The notes: generated by a model not told the origin, from the sequence alone. 64,000 nt of DNA from Oceanospirillaceae bacterium (GCA_015665455.1 JADFAD010000005.1:248001-312000), one strand, 5' to 3'; shown: positions 1 through 9,123, counted from the first letter of the stretch. Numbers and translations are program-made.

Positions 1-1897
1 CTTCATTGTGCAAGGCAGCTTTAATGCCTTTATCACACACATCCTCGGCATTAATCCAATCCCCCTGCACCCATAAGATGAATGCTTTAAGCATCATCAT
101 ACGGCCATAGAAAGGGGTTTGAGTTCCTAATGTTTGCTTATGCAGCAGTTCAATGCCTTTATCCAAGGAGGCCAAAGCCGAGTGCCAATCCCCCCTCAAC
201 TGATGAACTCGACATAAATCGATCAGCGCAGCCGATTCCAGTCGACTGTCCGACCAATTTCTCGCCTTTCTTAACGAAATATTGACCTGTTGTTCACCCT
301 CCGATACCTCCCCTAATACCAAAGCAAGTCGCGCTGATAAAGTCAGATGCATTGCTTCAGTCAATTCAGATGAAACACCCAAAGATTGATAACGCGCAAG
401 AAGTTCTAATGAGGCATCGTAATGCCCTTGGTATCGACAACACCACGCGCGAATCAATACGATCAACGGTGTTAATTCAGCGTCGTCCGACTCCTGCTGA
501 GAAATGGAATCCAGCCACTTCAACGAAGTATCAAAATCCATGGCATAGGCCCAAGCCCAAGCCATTGCCATACGCAGCTTAGGGCTGGAGTTCACCACTG
601 TTTGAGAGAGTAAACTCTCCAGTTTCTTAAGCTGATGAAAACCGTGTTGCTGCATTAAAAAATCACACGAACGCTCAGCAACGGACAAAATAACATCCGG
701 TTTGCCAAGGTAGCGACAAAGATGTATTGCTTCTGAAAACGCCTGATGCTCTACAAACCATTCGGAAGACTGCACAACCCAAGGCTCTAAGTCGTCTGGT
801 GAAGAGGCTTTGAGATGAGTTTCAATGAGCCAATTTCTAAAAACCGGGTTAAATAAATAATACCCTGTGGATTCACCTTCTGGAGGCTGTTGAAGAATCA
901 AGCGATCTCTTAAAATGGTAAAACAACGCAAACCTAACGGACCAAACACATCGGAACAAAAAGACTCAGAGACACGTTCAACCAAAGCCAATGTCGCAAG
1001 AATGTGCGGCGCTTGTTTTAATTCAGGATGATTAAACTGCTCAGCAAGAAACGAACTAAGACGCGTCAGCAATATGGATTCATCAGGCTCGTCTGTATAA
1101 GTACTCAACGACGCATCTTTGGCCATAATCTCTACGGCTAAAGGCCATCCTAGTGTTTTGACCATGATATGACGAGCACGATCCTCCTCATCAGGCACAC
1201 CCAGCTGCTTGAGACGTGAAACAACATCGGAGTACCCCATAGAAAAATCAATGTAATGCAGTAATTGAGGCTGTATATTGATCATCACAGGGCTGTTCAT
1301 GAGAGCAGGATCTAACTGAGATGAAATAATCATAATCTTAAGGTTTGCAGGCGTGAATCGAATCAGCGTTTCAAGAATATAACGTTGATCAACGTCCCCG
1401 TTTACGGAGTTCCAACCATTAAGGATCAAAAGCTTGTCAGCAAGGTCATCACTTGGTGCGGTTTGTGTTGCATTCGTTTTCGTTGAAAGCGCTTGAGAAT
1501 GACTCATTCCCATCAAAAACACTTCCAACGCTTCACGCCAATCAGAAAATACCTCTTTCTGAAGCTCTTCAATGGTAGGTTCGGACAGTTCTAACAGTTT
1601 TTGAATGGCGTCCAAAAGATAACACAAGAACAACTCAACAGAGATGTCCTCTCCTGAAAGCTCTGCCCATTCAGCTGCGCCACCTTTCTTAATATATTCT
1701 CTTGCATAAGCACCTGTGGATAAGGTTTTACCAAAACCTTTCGGTGCATGCGCAAACAAAAGTCGCGATGTGGCTAAGCCTCGCTCAATGGAGGCCTTTA
1801 CTTTAGGCCTGACGTCTATGTATCCCTGAGCAGGAATAAGCCGTCTGGATGCCTGCAATTTTCTGGATAATTTCGATGACTGCTGTGAGTGTCCCAT
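1..1897 (-). CDS. MalT-like ATP-dependent LuxR-family regulator (3' end outside window)
   Basis: Continuous minus-strand reading frame of about 632 codons that runs off the left edge. The N-terminal part has the layout of MalT-type STAND ATPases: a P-loop (APKGFGKT, about residues 49-56), then WAELSGEDISVELF-type sensor sequence, then winged-helix and long helical (TPR-like) repeats. The LuxR helix-turn-helix expected at the C terminus of this 850-900 residue family would lie beyond base 1, so the DNA-binding domain is not seen. The strand where MalT has its Walker B Asp-Asp reads LLILNGWN here, so that acidic pair is missing. I chose ATG at 1897 (GGCGGA just upstream); an in-frame ATG at 1918 is possible. 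It lies downstream of, and on the same strand as, the lipase/DUF1302/DUF1329 genes and is the likely local regulator; this is inferred from position. Confidence 0.85.
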   Translation of the reverse strand, partial: MGHSQQSSKLSRKLQASRRLIPAQGYIDVRPKVKASIERGLATSRLLFAHAPKGFGKTLSTGAYAREYIKKGGAAEWAELSGEDISVELFLCYLLDAIQKLLELSEPTIEELQKEVFSDWREALEVFLMGMSHSQALSTKTNATQTAPSDDLADKLLILNGWNSVNGDVDQRYILETLIRFTPANLKIMIISSQLDPALMNSPVMINIQPQLLHYIDFSMGYSDVVSRLKQLGVPDEEDRARHIMVKTLGWPLAVEIMAKDASLSTYTDEPDESILLTRLSSFLAEQFNHPELKQAPHILATLALVERVSESFCSDVFGPLGLRCFTILRDRLILQQPPEGESTGYYLFNPVFRNWLIETHLKASSPDDLEPWVVQSSEWFVEHQAFSEAIHLCRYLGKPDVILSVAERSCDFLMQQHGFHQLKKLESLLSQTVVNSSPKLRMAMAWAWAYAMDFDTSLKWLDSISQQESDDAELTPLIVLIRAWCCRYQGHYDASLELLARYQSLGVSSELTEAMHLTLSARLALVLGEVSEGEQQVNISLRKARNWSDSRLESAALIDLCRVHQLRGDWHSALASLDKGIELLHKQTLGTQTPFYGRMMMLKAFILWVQGDWINAEDVCDKGIKAALHNE

Positions 1898-1940
1898 CTG
1901 AATTCCGCCTCGCTCCATACAAGCCTGCAATCACTCTATT

Positions 1941-1958
1941 TTAGAATGATTATTCTAA
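1941..1958. promoter_or_regulatory. Perfect inverted repeat upstream of the MalT-like gene
   Basis: TTAGAAT, four bases, ATTCTAA: a perfect 7+7 palindrome 23-61 bases before the regulator's start. It is placed like an operator or core promoter element. The AT-rich half sites vaguely resemble part of a Fur box but do not match the 19-base consensus. Binding partner unknown. Confidence 0.35.
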
Positions 1959-2040
1959 TTATCACGGCATCATACTAAAGAGTGATAGCAACTTACAAAA
2001 TTATCATCCATTTTTATTTCAGAAATTTTATTACAGGCAT

Positions 2041-2067
2041 AAAAAAACGCCCACAAGGGGCGTTTTT
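2041..2067 (-). terminator. Rho-independent terminator after the DUF1329 gene
   Basis: Stem AAAAACGCCC / GGGCGTTTTT with a 5-base loop, flanked by A-runs and T-runs, starting 23 bases past the DUF1329 stop codon. It separates the lipid module from the regulator gene and could work in both directions. Confidence 0.85.
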
Positions 2068-2089
2068 AAGTCGATCTTCTAATAAAAGA

Positions 2090-3463
2090 TTATCGACGAC
2101 CTGAACGACGTAGCGCAGCAGGCGTGTAGTCTTTCTCAGAGCGTTCGAAACCAAACTCGTAAGAATTGCTCTCTTCGTTATCTAGACCAAGTACCAAATA
2201 ACGACCCGCTAGCAAGTCATACAAAGTTTCAACCGCATACCAAGGAATCACTGTATCGTAGAACTGCATAGAATGCGCTTCAGCCACACGCCATAGTTCA
2301 CCACGGCCATCGTAGTGATCAATCACAGCCGCTGACCAGCTATCTTCATCAATAAAGAATGTACGCTTACCATAAATGTGGCGCTGACCTTCTTTAATGG
2401 TTGCTTCTACTTCCCAAACACGGTGTAACTCATAACGAGTATGGTCAGAATTGATGTGACCCGCTTTTACGATGTCATCATACTTTAGCTTCTTTGAGTT
2501 AAGCGCGTAAGAGTTATACGGAATGTACATCTCTTTCTTGCCAATTAGCTTCCAGTCATAACGGTCTGGAGAACCATTGTACATATCGAAGTTATCAGAA
2601 GTACGAAGACCATCCGCTGCTGTACCTGGTCCATCATAAGACACCTGAGGTGCACGACGAACACGACGTTGACCCGCGTTATACAACCAAGCTAGACGAG
2701 GCTCTTTGACCTGATCAATTGTTTCATGAACCAACAATACGTTACCCGCTAGACGAGCTGGGGATAATGTCTGCTGCTTGAAATAAAACAAAATGTTTGA
2801 TGGTTGGCTTAAATCAACGCCCTTTAAGTTCGAACGGAAAGTAAACTCATCCTGGAACTTAACTAACGTATAGCTACCATTTACCTGAGGGGTTGCCTGG
2901 TTAATCACACGCTTAACCGAACCACCACGGTAACGAACAATGTGGTTCCAGATAGCTTTCAAACCGCCATCCGGATCCGCTTGATCAATCACAGGGAAAG
3001 GCACTGCCTTAATGTAATTCAGCAAACCGTTACCGCCATCCAACAACTCAGTTTTGGATGCGTTTTCTTTAATTACACTGTACAACTCTTCAGGATACGC
3101 CGCAGAACGGTGTGTCGGGTATACAGGAATTTTGTACGTAGAATACTTAGTCATCATAGCCTGTTGGCCAGGTGACAACTTATCTGCGTACTGAGCCATG
3201 TTACTGGCATCAATAGTAAATTTAACTGCATCACCCGCATAAGGTGAAATGTAATCACTGCCATCAAACCCTGCAGGCGGTTTAGTTAAACCACCATCCC
3301 AAGCAGGAATATCACCGCCGTTACCAGCTTTTTCAGCTCCAAGCGGAGTCAGGTCAGCGCCTAAACGCGCTGCCTCTGCATCAGAAACCTTTGCCCATGC
3401 ACCCGTAGCTGCTACTGATAGCGCTAGAGCACCACTCAACACCAAAGTGTTTTTCAGTTTCAT
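2090..3463 (-). CDS. DUF1329 exported protein
   Basis: 457 residues with a clear signal peptide (positive start, hydrophobic stretch, cleavage near AWA-KVSDAEAARLG, about residue 24). The mature part matches DUF1329 proteins: the N-terminal pattern LGADLTPLGAEKAGN..IPAWDGG, and a C-terminal region with YGKRTFFIDEDSW and DHYDGRGELWR. Members of this family are outer-membrane-associated or periplasmic and are nearly always encoded beside a DUF1302 protein, as here (119 bases upstream on the same strand). LolB/LolA-like lipid-binding folds have been suggested for such proteins; I infer a role in moving or handling lipids at the outer membrane together with the neighbouring barrel-like protein and lipase. 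Transcription ends at the strong hairpin at 2041. The biochemical function is not established. Confidence 0.9.
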   Translation of the reverse strand: MKLKNTLVLSGALALSVAATGAWAKVSDAEAARLGADLTPLGAEKAGNGGDIPAWDGGLTKPPAGFDGSDYISPYAGDAVKFTIDASNMAQYADKLSPGQQAMMTKYSTYKIPVYPTHRSAAYPEELYSVIKENASKTELLDGGNGLLNYIKAVPFPVIDQADPDGGLKAIWNHIVRYRGGSVKRVINQATPQVNGSYTLVKFQDEFTFRSNLKGVDLSQPSNILFYFKQQTLSPARLAGNVLLVHETIDQVKEPRLAWLYNAGQRRVRRAPQVSYDGPGTAADGLRTSDNFDMYNGSPDRYDWKLIGKKEMYIPYNSYALNSKKLKYDDIVKAGHINSDHTRYELHRVWEVEATIKEGQRHIYGKRTFFIDEDSWSAAVIDHYDGRGELWRVAEAHSMQFYDTVIPWYAVETLYDLLAGRYLVLGLDNEESNSYEFGFERSEKDYTPAALRRSGRR

Positions 3464-3582
3464 ATCAAACCCTTTAATTTGTTTCCATCCATGACCAGAT
3501 TAGGCATCTCTTAAAGACCTTACTTTAAGTACTTATTAACCTAACCTGACCATGTCCTCGATAACTTCTTATGTTCTTTAAC

Positions 3583-5454
3583 TTAGAATGAGTAGCTTGC
3601 GCTCGCGTATACATTGTCACGATCATCAAGATCGTTGTAGTCAGCGTTGTTAAAGAATGCCGTGTAACCTGCAGAAATCTTATAAGCATTCAAATACAGA
3701 GCGTTAACACCCATATTTAAAGACATACGATCTTCAATGAACTGACTGCCTGGCTCAGGGCCATAACCATCAACATCGTGAGACCAAGCAAAGAACGGCT
3801 CTAAGTTCACACCAGCAAATGCGTTGTTATACTCTAATTTACCACGGACACGATAGCCCCATGACAACTCAGTTGTGTAACCATCTTGCGTACAATAGTC
3901 AGGGTTATCATTCGCACCTGTTGTACCAGTATCACCACATGCTGAGATGCCAGGGTAGGTATAAGCACCAATACCATAAGCACCTGAACGACCGAAGCGC
4001 GCGTCATTCTGATCAGGAAGATCTTTGACGTAAGTAGCACCAACCTCACCAGCTACCGTCAAACGACTTGCACCCAACACTTGATCAAAGAACTTAATAA
4101 CTGTCATCTGAGCTTGAACGATATCAAAACGGTCATAGCCTTCAACTCGCTGCCCCTGCAACTGCGTTAATTCATTAGACTCTAAACCATATTGCTTCTC
4201 TGCAATATCAATAGCCGCTACAGATGGTAAGCCAATTACGCCATGTACCAAATCAAACGCATTGTATTGAACAGGCACATCCATTTTATAGCTAACTTCA
4301 CCAGATACTGAATAACCAGACTCAGTACTGGTATTAAAGCTCACGCCCAGAAGTTTTATGTTTTCAGGGTAAGCAAGGTTAAAATAACCATAGTCAGTAC
4401 CATCCTGAAGAACCTGACCTTCAATCACAGGAATTTTATTATGGTACTGCATGTAATAAAGACCGAATTCAGTATCATTCAGCTCTTCAGCATAATAACG
4501 CACTGCTACACCAAATTGATCATTATCATCCGGCTCATTGTCTGCAGTATGAACCACCTGAGGTAATCCAGGAAGAGCACCACCACCAAGATACTCTTGG
4601 TCGTCAATCAAGCCATTTCCGTCAGTATCGTAAATAGCTGCTGTCGGTGTATTTGTGGTATCAACTGTAGATAGAAGTACGTTTCCACAATCAACATTAG
4701 TCGCAAAATCGATGGTCGAATAGAAAGTACCACATGGATCTACTTCGGTTTTACGCCACTTCCACTGCCAATACGCTTCAACAGATAACGCATCTGTCAA
4801 ACCAACCGACGCATACACCATCTCAACCGGTAGCAAAATATCTTTAACTTCTGCACCTGGAGTACGAGCAGCCGTTGCATCCACTGGGTTTGTACTGTTA
4901 ATACCACCCTGAATGAACGTACTTTCACCCCAGCTGATCACCTGCTTACCCACACGCAAGCTTACAGGCGTCTCATCTTCTCCAACGGATGTGTTCCACC
5001 AAACAAACGCATCAAGAAGATCAATATCAGAACCAGCATCATCACGTGCTGATGCACTCAAATTTTTATGTGAGCGATTTTCATCTTGCAATTCAAAATC
5101 ATAAAACGATTTAACACGAGAAAAAGCACCAAAATCACCATAACTGAACTCAATATCGTTCGTCATTGATAACTTCTTTGTATACGTATGGCCCTTTTCA
5201 AAGTTCAATGAACCATCGTCATAGTTATACGTAGCACCATCACCTGCGTTACCATCATAGTCAGTATTGGTACGAGCAACACGATCAGAATTAGGGTCTT
5301 CAGTTCTCCAAGCCGCACTCATTGAAACTGTAGTATCTACTTGAAGAGAACCTTCATCACCTACATCAAATTGAAGTGCAGAAGCTGAGAGAGATGCCGT
5401 TGCCATAGAAATAGCCACAGCAAGATCACGAGCCAAGAATTTTCTTTTTATCAT
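3583..5454 (-). CDS. DUF1302 outer-membrane barrel-like protein with an EF-hand loop
   Basis: 623 residues. A signal peptide ends near SLSASA-LQFD (about residue 27), and the protein ends in alternating aromatic/polar strands closing with YASASYSF, a terminal Phe typical of beta-barrel outer-membrane proteins. The N-terminal pattern (ALQFDVGDEGSLQVDTTVSMSAAWR) and the middle pattern LRVGKQVISWGES are typical of DUF1302. Residues 276-287 form a textbook 12-residue EF-hand calcium loop (D-x-D-G-N-G-x-I-D-x-x-E), close after a cysteine pair (Cys241, Cys256), in what is probably an extracellular loop. The start is ATG with AGGAG just upstream. It sits in the same run as DUF1329 and the lipase. 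I infer a pore or lipid-binding barrel; a catalytic role has not been excluded. Confidence 0.9.
   Translation of the reverse strand: MIKRKFLARDLAVAISMATASLSASALQFDVGDEGSLQVDTTVSMSAAWRTEDPNSDRVARTNTDYDGNAGDGATYNYDDGSLNFEKGHTYTKKLSMTNDIEFSYGDFGAFSRVKSFYDFELQDENRSHKNLSASARDDAGSDIDLLDAFVWWNTSVGEDETPVSLRVGKQVISWGESTFIQGGINSTNPVDATAARTPGAEVKDILLPVEMVYASVGLTDALSVEAYWQWKWRKTEVDPCGTFYSTIDFATNVDCGNVLLSTVDTTNTPTAAIYDTDGNGLIDDQEYLGGGALPGLPQVVHTADNEPDDNDQFGVAVRYYAEELNDTEFGLYYMQYHNKIPVIEGQVLQDGTDYGYFNLAYPENIKLLGVSFNTSTESGYSVSGEVSYKMDVPVQYNAFDLVHGVIGLPSVAAIDIAEKQYGLESNELTQLQGQRVEGYDRFDIVQAQMTVIKFFDQVLGASRLTVAGEVGATYVKDLPDQNDARFGRSGAYGIGAYTYPGISACGDTGTTGANDNPDYCTQDGYTTELSWGYRVRGKLEYNNAFAGVNLEPFFAWSHDVDGYGPEPGSQFIEDRMSLNMGVNALYLNAYKISAGYTAFFNNADYNDLDDRDNVYASASYSF
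4594..4629 (-). other. EF-hand calcium-binding loop within the DUF1302 protein
   Basis: Codons 276-287 encode DTDGNGLIDDQE. Positions 1, 3, 5, 9 and 12 carry D, D, N, D and E, the canonical calcium ligands, with Gly at position 6 and Ile at position 8. This is a full match to the EF-hand consensus. It sits in a non-conserved, probably surface-exposed insertion of the barrel. Confidence 0.7.
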
Positions 5455-5466
5455 TAGTTTTCTCCT

Positions 5467-5490
5467 AAACCGCTCAAAGTTGAGCGGTTT
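5467..5490 (-). repeat. Intercistronic hairpin between the lipase and DUF1302 genes
   Basis: Perfect 10-base stem AAACCGCTCA / TGAGCGGTTT with a 4-base loop, between the lipase stop (5514) and the AGGAG of the DUF1302 gene. On the minus strand the hairpin is followed by AGGAG rather than a U-run, so it is more likely an mRNA stability or attenuation element than a full terminator. Confidence 0.6.
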
Positions 5491-5513
5491 TTAAATCCAT
5501 TATCTGATGACTA

Positions 5514-8500
5514 TTAAGGTGTAGTTTGAGTTTCAATAACACTTGCGCCTGCACCGCTAGCAGCAGTACCAACCGCAACGGAATAACCTGGAACAGTAGC
5601 CCCACCCGACCCAGTAATTAAGCTCACAACCTGTGTAGCCATTTCAGAATCAACCAATTCAGGAGTAGTTAAAAAGCTACCCATACCAAAAGAACTGTGA
5701 GTTCCAGAAGTAAACCTCACAGCAACTTGAATAGGCGAAGAATCAATTGTTGTTGCATTAACATTAGTTAGATTCATGTTAGCAGTAAGAGGCTCTGTTC
5801 CAGCAAGAGGAGCAGGGAATGCCTGAGCACCACCAGTTAGAGCCGAACTATCAAGTGGAGCCGTCCGGTATATGTATGGCAAGTCAGTATCATCATCCGC
5901 ACCATTAGGCACAACCGTGTCATTTTCAACTTCTATGTGAAGAACACCAGTAGTAGAAGTCAGAACAGGACTGGAATAACCACTGGCAAGTGCCATAGGG
6001 TCTACCGAGTCAATGGTTGCCTGGAATATATTCATAAACGTCTCAAAGTTTCTAGACGTTTGAGTCAAGCTGCTTGCTGCAAGGCCTGGAATTAGGCTAG
6101 GAGCAAAAGACGGTGAGTTCTCAAGCAGTTTGGTTAGCTGACTACCACCATTTGCAAGTGTTGCGGTTTGAATGTGAGGCAGTGCATTGTTACCACAACC
6201 TAACGCATTTAATGACTGAACATCATCACTTGCAGCAACCGCAGCTACTGTACCTGCAGGGATTCCGTTATCAGCATCATCTTCAAGAGGCTGCAAGGTC
6301 TCAGAAATAAATGTTGAGGCATTATCACACGCCAAGTGATTTGAACCCAAAGCAGCAGTCAATGTGCCCTGAAACAATGCATTCAAACCAGCATTCCCCG
6401 TATCAAGCTGAGCAATAGCACCCAAAGCAATAAGGTTATTATTTACATTGTAATAGCCGACAGTGTTATTTACTGATACATATGAAGTACCAACAATAGA
6501 CCCTAGAGAGTGACCAACAAAATGAACTTGGCCAGCTGCCGTCGGAAGAGTTACATCTGCAGTATTTGCATCACTATCATGATCAATAGAAATATTGCCA
6601 AGAGATGCACCTAAGTTAAGTAAGTTCATTACTGATTGGCGCAAGTTGTCACGAGTGATCTGATGATGCAAAAGATAAACGAACATACTCCCCGATTCAT
6701 TCGATTCATCAGCTGTTTCTCCTGTTGGAGTTACAAAGATATCATTTCCTTCCGAGTCATCTTGACCAGAGTCTAAAGAGATATCTTCCGCACTTATCGC
6801 ACGAGGAGTTCTACCATCTGCACTTAAAGTCAAACCAAAGTGGTTTTCACTTAACATGTACTGACCAAGAACAGCAGTAGAATATGAGCTATAAATACTA
6901 GCGACAGTAGCATCAGCTAAGGCAGTAGGATCAGCATTCACTGCAGCAACTGTATTATTCACAGCAGTATCCGTTAAAGCGCCATTAGACCCTAAAACTA
7001 CTGCTGCAACAGCAGTGGCATCAACAACTGTTGAGCTAAGAGGGCTCAATTTAGCCCCTGTCGATGTGTAATCGATCAGCCCGTTACTATCAACAAAGTT
7101 GTCAGGTTCTAAACCATGTACAGCTAAATCCATAGCAACCACGGCATACCCTGCAGCAATCAACTGAGTCGATATTGGCGCAGAAACAGAGCGGTTAGTC
7201 GTGATCCCGTGCTGATAAATTACAGTACCTTGAATGTTATTCACATCCGCTGGTAAGTATACAGTTACAGGAGCGTCCAACGTTCCTGTTTCTGCAGCAA
7301 ATGGAAATAAACGAGTCACGTTAGTGGACGGCGCTGTTAGCGCAGAATTGTTCAAATCAGTTGCCAATGATGCATCAGACTGCCACTTTGCCGCCACAAC
7401 ATTTGCTGCTGTTAATTGCTCAACCGGGTCTGCTGCTGCAGTTAAATCTTGGTAAAAAGAAGGAGCTGTCAGATAATAAGGTAATGATACTGTACCAGCA
7501 TGTACAACAGCACCAAAACCTAAGTCTTGAGCACCAGCTTTCATCGTTACTGTACGTGCTTTAGGTGCAGGAAGATTACGCAGAGCTTCCACGCCAGCAG
7601 CCAAAGTAGCATCCCCACCAACAGCAGCTAGCAAATCATCACCTGTAAAGCTATCTAATGCATGATCTTGCTTTAATGCAGAATTAGCAACACCAGGTGC
7701 GGCCATCGCAGATAGAACTTCATTTGTTCCACCTGTAGTAAATGAATAAGACATTACTACAGCACTTGGAGTTGCAGCCGTAGCGGCTAACACTGCTGTT
7801 TGAGCTGTAGCAGCATCAACAATGCTTGTAGGGTCAACACCCAAATCAGTCAATAGACCTATATTCTCGTCACTTAAAGCCAAATCAGCCAAATCATTAG
7901 ATAATGCTGTAGCTACATAGCCAGAAGCTAATGACTCATAACCTTGAATTAAAGATCTAACACCATCCAATGCAACAGGAATAACCTCATCACCGCCAAT
8001 TGCATTATATTGATAACTAGGATTAACAGACTCACCAGAAGTAGTCTTAATACCATTAGTTAAGAAAACCATATATCGAGTCACCCCATCTAAGGGCTCT
8101 AATGGAGAAATCCTTAACACATTAACAGTATTTCCTTCAGCATCATTTTGCTCAAGTACTTCAGCTCTAAAGCTAACAGCACTACCAAAAGAATTGGCAA
8201 TTAACGTTGAATCAGTTGCAACGTCTGGATCAATGTATGCTAATTCAGCATTAGGACTCGCATCACTTGAAGCTAAACACTCAGAAACTGGATCTAAATC
8301 ACTACCTGAACTGTCTTGGCAAGGTTCCAACGGAACAAGAAATACAGTTCTATTTGCTATGACTGTATCTGCATCAATAGCACCAGAAAATGGCAAGTCG
8401 ATCTGCCCTGAGATTGATGCCCCATCCAAGTCAGCAATAGCGTTTGTAATAGGGTTAAACAAGGTGCCTGTTGTGTTTGTATCAGGATCAACAAATTTAA

Positions 8501-8771
8501 ATGAGTTTAGTGTTTCTCCTGAAAAAACTAGAGTCCCATCAGAAGTATCGCTATATAAGATATCATTAGGAATGGGAATAGCAGATGATGCAGGATCGTA
8601 AATAGGATAAGTACCTGGGTTGTCAATCAAATCAATAGAACCCTGATCAGCACCACGCTGATTAGGATTGCCACCATTAGAATCAACATCACCTGAACTA
8701 TCGGTACCGGAGCAGCCTGCGAGGCCTAGGCCCGCCGCAATCGCTAAACTCAGAAGGGATTTCTTCAACAT
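5514..8771 (-). CDS. Large lipoprotein lipase/esterase (VolA-like, bacterial virulence factor lipase family)
   Basis: About 1085 residues. A lipoprotein signal (MLKKSLLSLAIAAGLGLAGC) has lipobox LAGC. The N-terminal part (NPGTYPIYDPASSAIPIPNDILY..DTSDGTL) is the pattern of the bacterial virulence-factor lipase N-terminal domain, found in surface lysophospholipases such as Vibrio VolA. The alpha/beta-hydrolase part carries GHSLG with nucleophile Ser at about residue 755. Candidate acid (HIEVENDTVVP, about 950) and base (SGTHSSFG, about 1023) residues follow in the right order. I took ATG 8771 (AAGG upstream) over the TTG two codons earlier. As a surface lipase it would release fatty acids from phospholipid or ester substrates. 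It is the first gene of the run with DUF1302 and DUF1329. Substrate unknown. Confidence 0.85.
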   Translation of the reverse strand: MLKKSLLSLAIAAGLGLAGCSGTDSSGDVDSNGGNPNQRGADQGSIDLIDNPGTYPIYDPASSAIPIPNDILYSDTSDGTLVFSGETLNSFKFVDPDTNTTGTLFNPITNAIADLDGASISGQIDLPFSGAIDADTVIANRTVFLVPLEPCQDSSGSDLDPVSECLASSDASPNAELAYIDPDVATDSTLIANSFGSAVSFRAEVLEQNDAEGNTVNVLRISPLEPLDGVTRYMVFLTNGIKTTSGESVNPSYQYNAIGGDEVIPVALDGVRSLIQGYESLASGYVATALSNDLADLALSDENIGLLTDLGVDPTSIVDAATAQTAVLAATAATPSAVVMSYSFTTGGTNEVLSAMAAPGVANSALKQDHALDSFTGDDLLAAVGGDATLAAGVEALRNLPAPKARTVTMKAGAQDLGFGAVVHAGTVSLPYYLTAPSFYQDLTAAADPVEQLTAANVVAAKWQSDASLATDLNNSALTAPSTNVTRLFPFAAETGTLDAPVTVYLPADVNNIQGTVIYQHGITTNRSVSAPISTQLIAAGYAVVAMDLAVHGLEPDNFVDSNGLIDYTSTGAKLSPLSSTVVDATAVAAVVLGSNGALTDTAVNNTVAAVNADPTALADATVASIYSSYSTAVLGQYMLSENHFGLTLSADGRTPRAISAEDISLDSGQDDSEGNDIFVTPTGETADESNESGSMFVYLLHHQITRDNLRQSVMNLLNLGASLGNISIDHDSDANTADVTLPTAAGQVHFVGHSLGSIVGTSYVSVNNTVGYYNVNNNLIALGAIAQLDTGNAGLNALFQGTLTAALGSNHLACDNASTFISETLQPLEDDADNGIPAGTVAAVAASDDVQSLNALGCGNNALPHIQTATLANGGSQLTKLLENSPSFAPSLIPGLAASSLTQTSRNFETFMNIFQATIDSVDPMALASGYSSPVLTSTTGVLHIEVENDTVVPNGADDDTDLPYIYRTAPLDSSALTGGAQAFPAPLAGTEPLTANMNLTNVNATTIDSSPIQVAVRFTSGTHSSFGMGSFLTTPELVDSEMATQVVSLITGSGGATVPGYSVAVGTAASGAGASVIETQTTP

Positions 8772-8851
8772 ATGCAACCTTGTCTGACTTTTATGTTTAT
8801 CTTTATTGGAAAGCGGTGGCTATTCAGACCACTACGCACATAACATCACAA

Positions 8852-8875
8852 TATAGCGGAGTAGTTCCCGCTATA
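8852..8875. repeat. Perfect 8+8 inverted repeat TATAGCGG / CCGCTATA
   Basis: TATAGCGG, eight bases, CCGCTATA. It lies about 80-100 bases upstream of the lipase start, without a U-run, so a regulator-binding site or mRNA leader hairpin is more likely than a terminator. Confidence 0.4.
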
Positions 8876-9001
8876 AGATCACCCTAAAGGATGATTAACT
8901 CTCTTTTCTACAAGATCACTGCAATATCGCAACAGGAACCCCATAGAAGTTAACATTCTGTTACAAGATAGTAGGGAATCGCCATTGTTCAAGCTTCCAC
9001 A

Positions 9002-9031
9002 TTAGGATTAGCCCCCCATCTGTCGTATAAT
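9002..9031 (+). promoter_or_regulatory. Candidate sigma-70 promoter of the thiolase gene
   Basis: Perfect -10 hexamer TATAAT at 9026-9031 with a weak TTAGGA at -35 (18-base spacer). The start site would be near 9038, giving a leader of about 85 bases before the ATG. Confidence 0.45.
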
Positions 9032-9123
9032 TTGCCGCCATTACTGGCGCGCTAAGGTTTTTTGGCAAAATACTCTGCCTCGTTAGCCGCACATATACCA
9101 ACCTATTTCATTAGGAGTTAAGA

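Larger units (their letters stand above)
8778..9123. promoter_or_regulatory. Divergent intergenic region between the lipase and thiolase genes
   Basis: 346 bases without a supportable gene. It must hold the minus-strand promoter of the lipase run and the plus-strand promoter of the thiolase. Visible elements are a perfect 8+8 inverted repeat (8852-8875), a consensus TATAAT (9026-9031), and a Shine-Dalgarno AGGAG just before 9124. Confidence 0.6.

Noticed and set aside
4913-5104. 63-codon plus-strand frame antisense to the DUF1302 gene
   Set aside because: No ribosome site and no motif; shadow frame.
8194-8601. 135-codon frame antisense to the lipase gene
   Set aside because: Shadow of lipase coding sequence; Ser/Thr/Val-rich without motifs.
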